From the NCBI GenBank assembly GCA_965116665.1, contig OZ220709.1:558001-622000 (forward strand): 64,000 nucleotides of DNA, read 5' to 3'. The position numbers and the translations under genes are program-made. Source of the stretch: Aldehydirespirator sp965116665. GTDB lineage: Bacteria; Actinomycetota; Acidimicrobiia; Acidimicrobiales; Aldehydirespiratoraceae. Positions 60,200-64,000 of this stretch are shown here, in pieces. The notes beneath the pieces were generated by a model that saw nothing but the letters and a program-made list of their open reading frames with translations, ran no database searches and was not told where the DNA came from. Positions within the stretch are counted from its first letter, which is position 1; each line of letters starts with the position of its first letter.

Positions 60200-62053
60200 G
60201 TGTCCGACGGCTCCCCGGCTGCCGATGCCTCCTTCTCCGGTCTTGTGCTTGACAGGGCCGAACTGGCCGCACGGGCCGGCGTGCCCGCCTTCGTCGTCGA
60301 TCTGGTGATCGACGCCGGACTGATAACGCCTCTGGACAACGGCTCCGACGGCGAGCGCTTCGGCTCCGATGATGTCGAGATGCTGGTGGCGGCCCGCACC
60401 CTGGTCGGAGAAGGAGTGGCGGTCGAGGAGTTGGCCGCCCTGGCCATGCGTCATGCCACCAACGTGGAGAACCTGATCGAGGACGCGATCGACCTGGTCA
60501 AGCGCCATTTCGACCGGGAGGGCCGCGACAAGGCCGCACTGGTGGCCAGCGTGAACCGGCTCGTGCCGGTGGCCACCAAACTTGTGGTCGGCCACTTCGA
60601 GAAGACGTTGTGGGCCAGGGCGCTGGCCCGCATAGGCGACGACCCCGCGCCCGCGGTGGGAGCCATCGTCGTCAAGTCCCGGCGCCTCGACGGGCGGGTC
60701 GATCCTCTCGCGGCCTACGCCGCGGCCACCGCCGGCCAGCACCGCAGTGTCTGGCTGCGTCCCGAGGCCGGCATGGGGCTGGCCGCCTTCGGCGTGGTGG
60801 AGACCATCCGGCCGGTCGGCAGCGACCGTTTCTCGGCTGCCTCGGCGGCTCGGGCGGTCCTCGCGGCCCGGATCCGGCGCGATCCGAACCCCGACGCGCC
60901 CGCGCCCGTGCTGGTGGGCGGCTTCTCGTTCTCGCCCACCGGCTCCGACACCGATTCGCAGCCCCCCGATCCCGGTGACGGCGAGGATCGGCACCCGGGC
61001 CCGTCGTGGCCGGGTTTCGGGGACTGCCGGATGGTGCTGCCCGAGCTGACGGTGATCGACCGCCCCGACGGTGCCTGGATCCTGGCCGCCACCCGGGTCG
61101 GCCCCGACGGCGACGAGGCCGCCGCCGAGGCTGCGCTCGATCGGCGCCTGATGTCGTTCGAAGCCGGACCGCCTATGCCCGCCGCCACCGATCCGGTGCG
61201 CCCGGCGTCGGCGACGATCGACTGTCGCCGCGACGACGGCTACGGGTCCCTCGTCGCCGACGCCGTGGCCGGCATACGCAGGGGTGACTTCCAGAAGGTG
61301 GTGCTGGCCCGCACCGTCACCCTCGACCACGGGCTCGACGTGGCCACGGTGCTGGACCGGCTCCGGCGACGCACTCCGGCCTGCGCGGTGTTCGCAGTCA
61401 CTGCCGGCGAGTGCACGTTCCTCGGCGCCACGCCCGAGGAGCTGGTCACCCTCGACGGGCCCCGGCTGCACACCGTGGCCCTGGCCGGCACCGCGCCCCG
61501 CGGCGACTGCCCCGAGGCCGACGAGCGCTTCGCGGCGGGGTTGCTGGCATCCGTCAAGAACCGGTCCGAGCACCGATTCGTCGTGGACGGGATTATCGAC
61601 GCGCTGTCGGGTCTCGGGCTGGTCGACCCTGCCCCCTCCGAGCCCGGGCTCATGCGTCTCAGCCGTGTCCAGCACTTGCGCACCCCGATCACCGCGCGGG
61701 TGCAGCGCCGGCGCACCGGAGCGAGCGACATGGACGTGCTGCGGGCCGCGGGCGTGCTGCACCCCACCGCGGCCGTCGGCGGAGCCCCCACCGGCGCGGC
61801 TCTCGAGTACATAGCCGCCCGGGAGGGTTTCGATCGAGGCTGGTACGCAGCCCCGGTGGGATGGTGCGATCTCGACGGCAACGGCGAGATGGGCGTAGCC
61901 CTGCGCTGCGCCCTGACCGGCCCGGAAACCACCCGCCTGTTCGCCGGCGCCGGCATCGTCGCCGACTCCGACCCCGATGATGAGTTGAAGGAGACGGCGA
62001 TGAAGCTCGGAGCCCTCCTGGACGTCATCGACGATTGCTGGGACGAGCGCTGA
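60200..62053 (+). CDS. menF: Isochorismate synthase with N-terminal MerR-like domain
   Basis: A 617-residue protein; ordinary MenF/EntC proteins are 400-450. Residues ~155-617 are the chorismate-binding enzyme: GDFQKVVLARTVTL, LGATPEELVTLDG, KNRSEHRFVVDGI, LHPTAAVGGAPTGAAL and FAGAGIVADSDPDDELKETA, the Mg and chorismate site. It converts chorismate to isochorismate for menaquinone. Residues ~16-105 look like a MerR helix-turn-helix plus linker helix: LDRAELAARAGVPAFVVDLV, DAGLITPLDNG, RFGSDDVEMLVAARTLVGEG. menD follows after 124 bases. The GTG start is set by TAGCAT; the HTH region is in frame with no internal stop. Confidence 0.87.
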   Translation: MSDGSPAADASFSGLVLDRAELAARAGVPAFVVDLVIDAGLITPLDNGSDGERFGSDDVEMLVAARTLVGEGVAVEELAALAMRHATNVENLIEDAIDLVKRHFDREGRDKAALVASVNRLVPVATKLVVGHFEKTLWARALARIGDDPAPAVGAIVVKSRRLDGRVDPLAAYAAATAGQHRSVWLRPEAGMGLAAFGVVETIRPVGSDRFSAASAARAVLAARIRRDPNPDAPAPVLVGGFSFSPTGSDTDSQPPDPGDGEDRHPGPSWPGFGDCRMVLPELTVIDRPDGAWILAATRVGPDGDEAAAEAALDRRLMSFEAGPPMPAATDPVRPASATIDCRRDDGYGSLVADAVAGIRRGDFQKVVLARTVTLDHGLDVATVLDRLRRRTPACAVFAVTAGECTFLGATPEELVTLDGPRLHTVALAGTAPRGDCPEADERFAAGLLASVKNRSEHRFVVDGIIDALSGLGLVDPAPSEPGLMRLSRVQHLRTPITARVQRRRTGASDMDVLRAAGVLHPTAAVGGAPTGAALEYIAAREGFDRGWYAAPVGWCDLDGNGEMGVALRCALTGPETTRLFAGAGIVADSDPDDELKETAMKLGALLDVIDDCWDER

Positions 62054-62177
62054 TCCGTGCCGGCCGTCACCAGTCCTGCGATCCGGCCCCCGGAGCGCAC
62101 GCCGGCGGATCGCGTCAGGGCCACGCTCGCCCTGTTGCTCGGCCTCTTGGCCGCTGATCCCGTAGCCCCGGCTCCTC

Positions 62178-64000
62178 GTGACTGATCCCGTCTACGACGT
62201 CGTGGCCGCCTTCGCGGCCCGGTTGGCCTCGCTGGGGGTGACCGATGCGGTGATAAGCCCCGGCTCCCGTTCCGCTCCGCTGGCCCTGTGCTTCCACGCC
62301 CAGCCCCGCATCCGCACATGGATCCAGCTCGATGAACGGTCTGCCGGCTTCTTCGCCCTCGGCCTGGGCCGGGCCACCGGCCGGCCGGCCGTGCTCGTGT
62401 GCACCTCCGGCACTGCCGCGGCCAACTACCTGCCCGCGGTCGTGGAGGCTTCGCATGCGGGCGTCGGGGTCATCGTGTGCACCGCCGACCGCCCCCCGGA
62501 ACTGCGGGGCTGGGGCTCTCCCCAAACCATCGACCAGGTGGGCCTGTACGGGACGGCCGCCCGTTGGAGCGTCGACCTCCCGGTGCCCGGCGACGCCAAT
62601 GTTGCGGCCGCGATCGGGTGGGCTGAGACCGCCTTGCATCTGGCCTCGGGTCCCGATCCTGGACCCGTCCATCTCAACTGGCCCCTGCGCGAGCCCCTCG
62701 AACCGCTAGGCGCCGTTCCCGGGGCTGGGGTCGCGGCCGCGCCCGTGGCGGGTGACACGGACCGAGACGACATCCGGGCTCCTTCGCCGGCACTGGCCGA
62801 CCTGGCCGAGATCGTCGCCGGGCACGAGCGGGGGGTGGTCGTAGCCGGGCCGTGGCCGGCCGGCGGGCTGGAACGGGAACTGGAGTGGGCCGCCGCGGCC
62901 GGGCGCTTCGCGGCCTGGGCCGGCTGGCCGCTCATCGGTGAGCCCATAACCCATGTCCGGGGAACCCATGTCCGGGGTCGCAACCACGGCGGCCGCGGCG
63001 AAAAACTGCCGGAGAGGGTCGTCGCCTCGGCCGAGCATCTCCTCGCCGACGAGGACCTCGCCGAGGCGTTGCGTCCCGATGCCGCCGTGCTTGTGGGCCG
63101 GACCGTGACGACCAAGCCGGTCCGGCTATGGCTGGAGCGCACCCGGCCCCGCCACGTCGTTCTCGTGGACCCCGAGGACCGCTGGGAGCGGGCCGTGTTC
63201 CGGCTCACCGGCCATGTTCCGGCGTCGGTGGAGTCTTTGAGCTCGATTACGGCGGGACCGGCGCCTCCGGGGCGTGACGCTCCCGGCGGGTGGCTCGACA
63301 CCTGGGCGAAGCTCGACACGGTGGCCCGCGAAGCGGTCGAAGCCGCCGCCGGCGCCGACACCACTGCCGATCAGGATCCGCTGCTGTCGGCTCGAGCTTC
63401 TCGGGTGCTCGTCGGATCCCTGCCCGACGACGCAGTGCTGGTGGCCACCAACTCGCTGCCGGTGCGAGACCTCGATGCCTTCGTGTTCGACACCGGATCG
63501 GTCGTCTGCTGCGCCAACCGGGGCGCGGCTGGAATCGACGGGTCCGCCTCCACCGCGCTGGGCATCGCCGCGGCCTGCGCGGACAGAACGGTGGCGCTCT
63601 ACACCGGCGACCTGGCCCTGCTCCACGACTTGAGCGGCCTGACCGCGGCCGCCCGTCTGGGGCTGCACCTGATCACGGTGTGCGTGGACAATGACGGCGG
63701 AGAGATCTTCTCCCTGCTGCCGGTGGCCGATCGGGTGCCGGCCGACGACTTCGAGCAGTTGTTCCGCACTCCCCACGGCATCGACCTGAGCGGACTTGAC
63801 GGTTTCGGCGGCATCCGGGCCCGGCGTGTGGCCACCGCCGGCGAGCTGAGCGAGGCGGTACATGCTGCGGCCGCGACCCGGGCGCCCGGTGTGGACCTGT
63901 GCATCATCGACGTGTCCCGCGACGACGACGTGGCCCAGCGTAGATCCCTGACCACGGCGGCCCAGAAGGCCGCCCGCGGCGCGCTAACCGCCGGACATGG
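62178..64000 (+). CDS. menD: SEPHCHC synthase MenD (partial, runs off right edge)
   Basis: A ThDP enzyme joining isochorismate and 2-oxoglutarate in menaquinone synthesis; 607 codons are visible with no stop. MenD features: VISPGSRSAPLALCF, QLDERSAGFFALGLGRATG (catalytic glutamate), CTSGTAAANYLPAVVEASHA, DRPPELRGWGSPQTIDQ, and the PP-domain YTGDLALLHDLSGL through VCVDNDGGEIFSLLP. It is longer than the usual ~550-580 residues because of insertions in the middle domain. The GTG start follows menF by 124 bases. Confidence 0.93.
   Translation, partial: MTDPVYDVVAAFAARLASLGVTDAVISPGSRSAPLALCFHAQPRIRTWIQLDERSAGFFALGLGRATGRPAVLVCTSGTAAANYLPAVVEASHAGVGVIVCTADRPPELRGWGSPQTIDQVGLYGTAARWSVDLPVPGDANVAAAIGWAETALHLASGPDPGPVHLNWPLREPLEPLGAVPGAGVAAAPVAGDTDRDDIRAPSPALADLAEIVAGHERGVVVAGPWPAGGLERELEWAAAAGRFAAWAGWPLIGEPITHVRGTHVRGRNHGGRGEKLPERVVASAEHLLADEDLAEALRPDAAVLVGRTVTTKPVRLWLERTRPRHVVLVDPEDRWERAVFRLTGHVPASVESLSSITAGPAPPGRDAPGGWLDTWAKLDTVAREAVEAAAGADTTADQDPLLSARASRVLVGSLPDDAVLVATNSLPVRDLDAFVFDTGSVVCCANRGAAGIDGSASTALGIAAACADRTVALYTGDLALLHDLSGLTAAARLGLHLITVCVDNDGGEIFSLLPVADRVPADDFEQLFRTPHGIDLSGLDGFGGIRARRVATAGELSEAVHAAAATRAPGVDLCIIDVSRDDDVAQRRSLTTAAQKAARGALTAGH

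Noticed and set aside
62057..62185. 42-codon GTG-initiated frame between menF and menD overlapping the menD start
   Set aside because: Possible leader or small gene, but composition is Pro/Ala/Leu-biased, and no Shine-Dalgarno, -10 or conservation clue was seen.

Overview
The window is 64 kb of dense, high-GC DNA with short intergenic gaps and many 1-4 base gene overlaps. F420-type luciferase-like oxidoreductases, a menaquinone locus, DUF222/HNH proteins, a LigD-type polymerase and abundant GTG starts all point to an actinobacterium. The mixture of fatty-acid/CoA enzymes and the style of the secreted proteins fits the class Acidimicrobiia, but that placement is inference. No rRNA, tRNA or CRISPR array was seen.

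Layout. 1-2.3 kb: an ArsR-like regulator cut by the window edge and an RloA/RloB-type ATPase-TOPRIM pair (probable defence). 2.4-9.6 kb: glutaminyl-tRNA synthetase, an F420 oxidoreductase and a complete branched-chain amino-acid type ABC transporter (livHMGF). 9.7-13.4 kb: an aromatic ring-cleavage operon (LigA/LigB extradiol dioxygenase, fumarylacetoacetase-type hydrolase, ThDP decarboxylase). 13.5-18.4 kb: thioesterase, secreted protein, Liv-type binding lipoprotein, malonyl-CoA-synthetase-like ligase. 18.4-23 kb: shikimate kinase, dehydroquinase, stand-alone LigD-type polymerase, F420 oxidoreductase and an unknown propeller-like protein. 23-26.8 kb: a polymorphic-toxin-like protein, a DsbB/thioredoxin pair and an aminotransferase. 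26.8-33.3 kb: CoA ligases, PsuG, P450, crotonase. 33.4-36.9 kb: two fold-type II PLP enzymes followed by a MarR regulator. 36.9-43.5 kb: AddA/AddB-like helicase-nuclease. 43.6-48.4 kb: XRE-cupin regulator, binding lipoprotein, two isopenicillin-N-synthase-type dioxygenases and a yeast-type cytosine deaminase, possibly a pyrimidine-base uptake and oxidation system. 48.4-51.7 kb: a Nudix-DUF1445 fusion, a cysteine-dioxygenase-like cupin, a YdeI-type protein and a NYN nuclease.

51.7-56 kb is an accessory island: an hsdM remnant fused to an apparent IS3-type transposase tail, an AT-rich promoter driving a RelE-type toxin-antitoxin pair, a HicB-like gene with a mini-ORF, and a DUF222/HNH nuclease followed by GC-rich repeats. 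56-60 kb holds an endonuclease/exonuclease/phosphatase lipoprotein whose 5' region carries a 72-base-period duplication, a YibE/F membrane protein and a DUF2269-like membrane protein. 60.2-64 kb opens the menaquinone pathway: an isochorismate synthase with a MerR-like N-terminal domain, then menD, which runs off the right edge.

About twenty genes have a TANNNT-like hexamer 6-10 bases before the start codon, which indicates widespread leaderless transcription. Genes inside operons, or with clear leaders, instead carry purine-rich Shine-Dalgarno sequences. I used this pattern to choose several starts.
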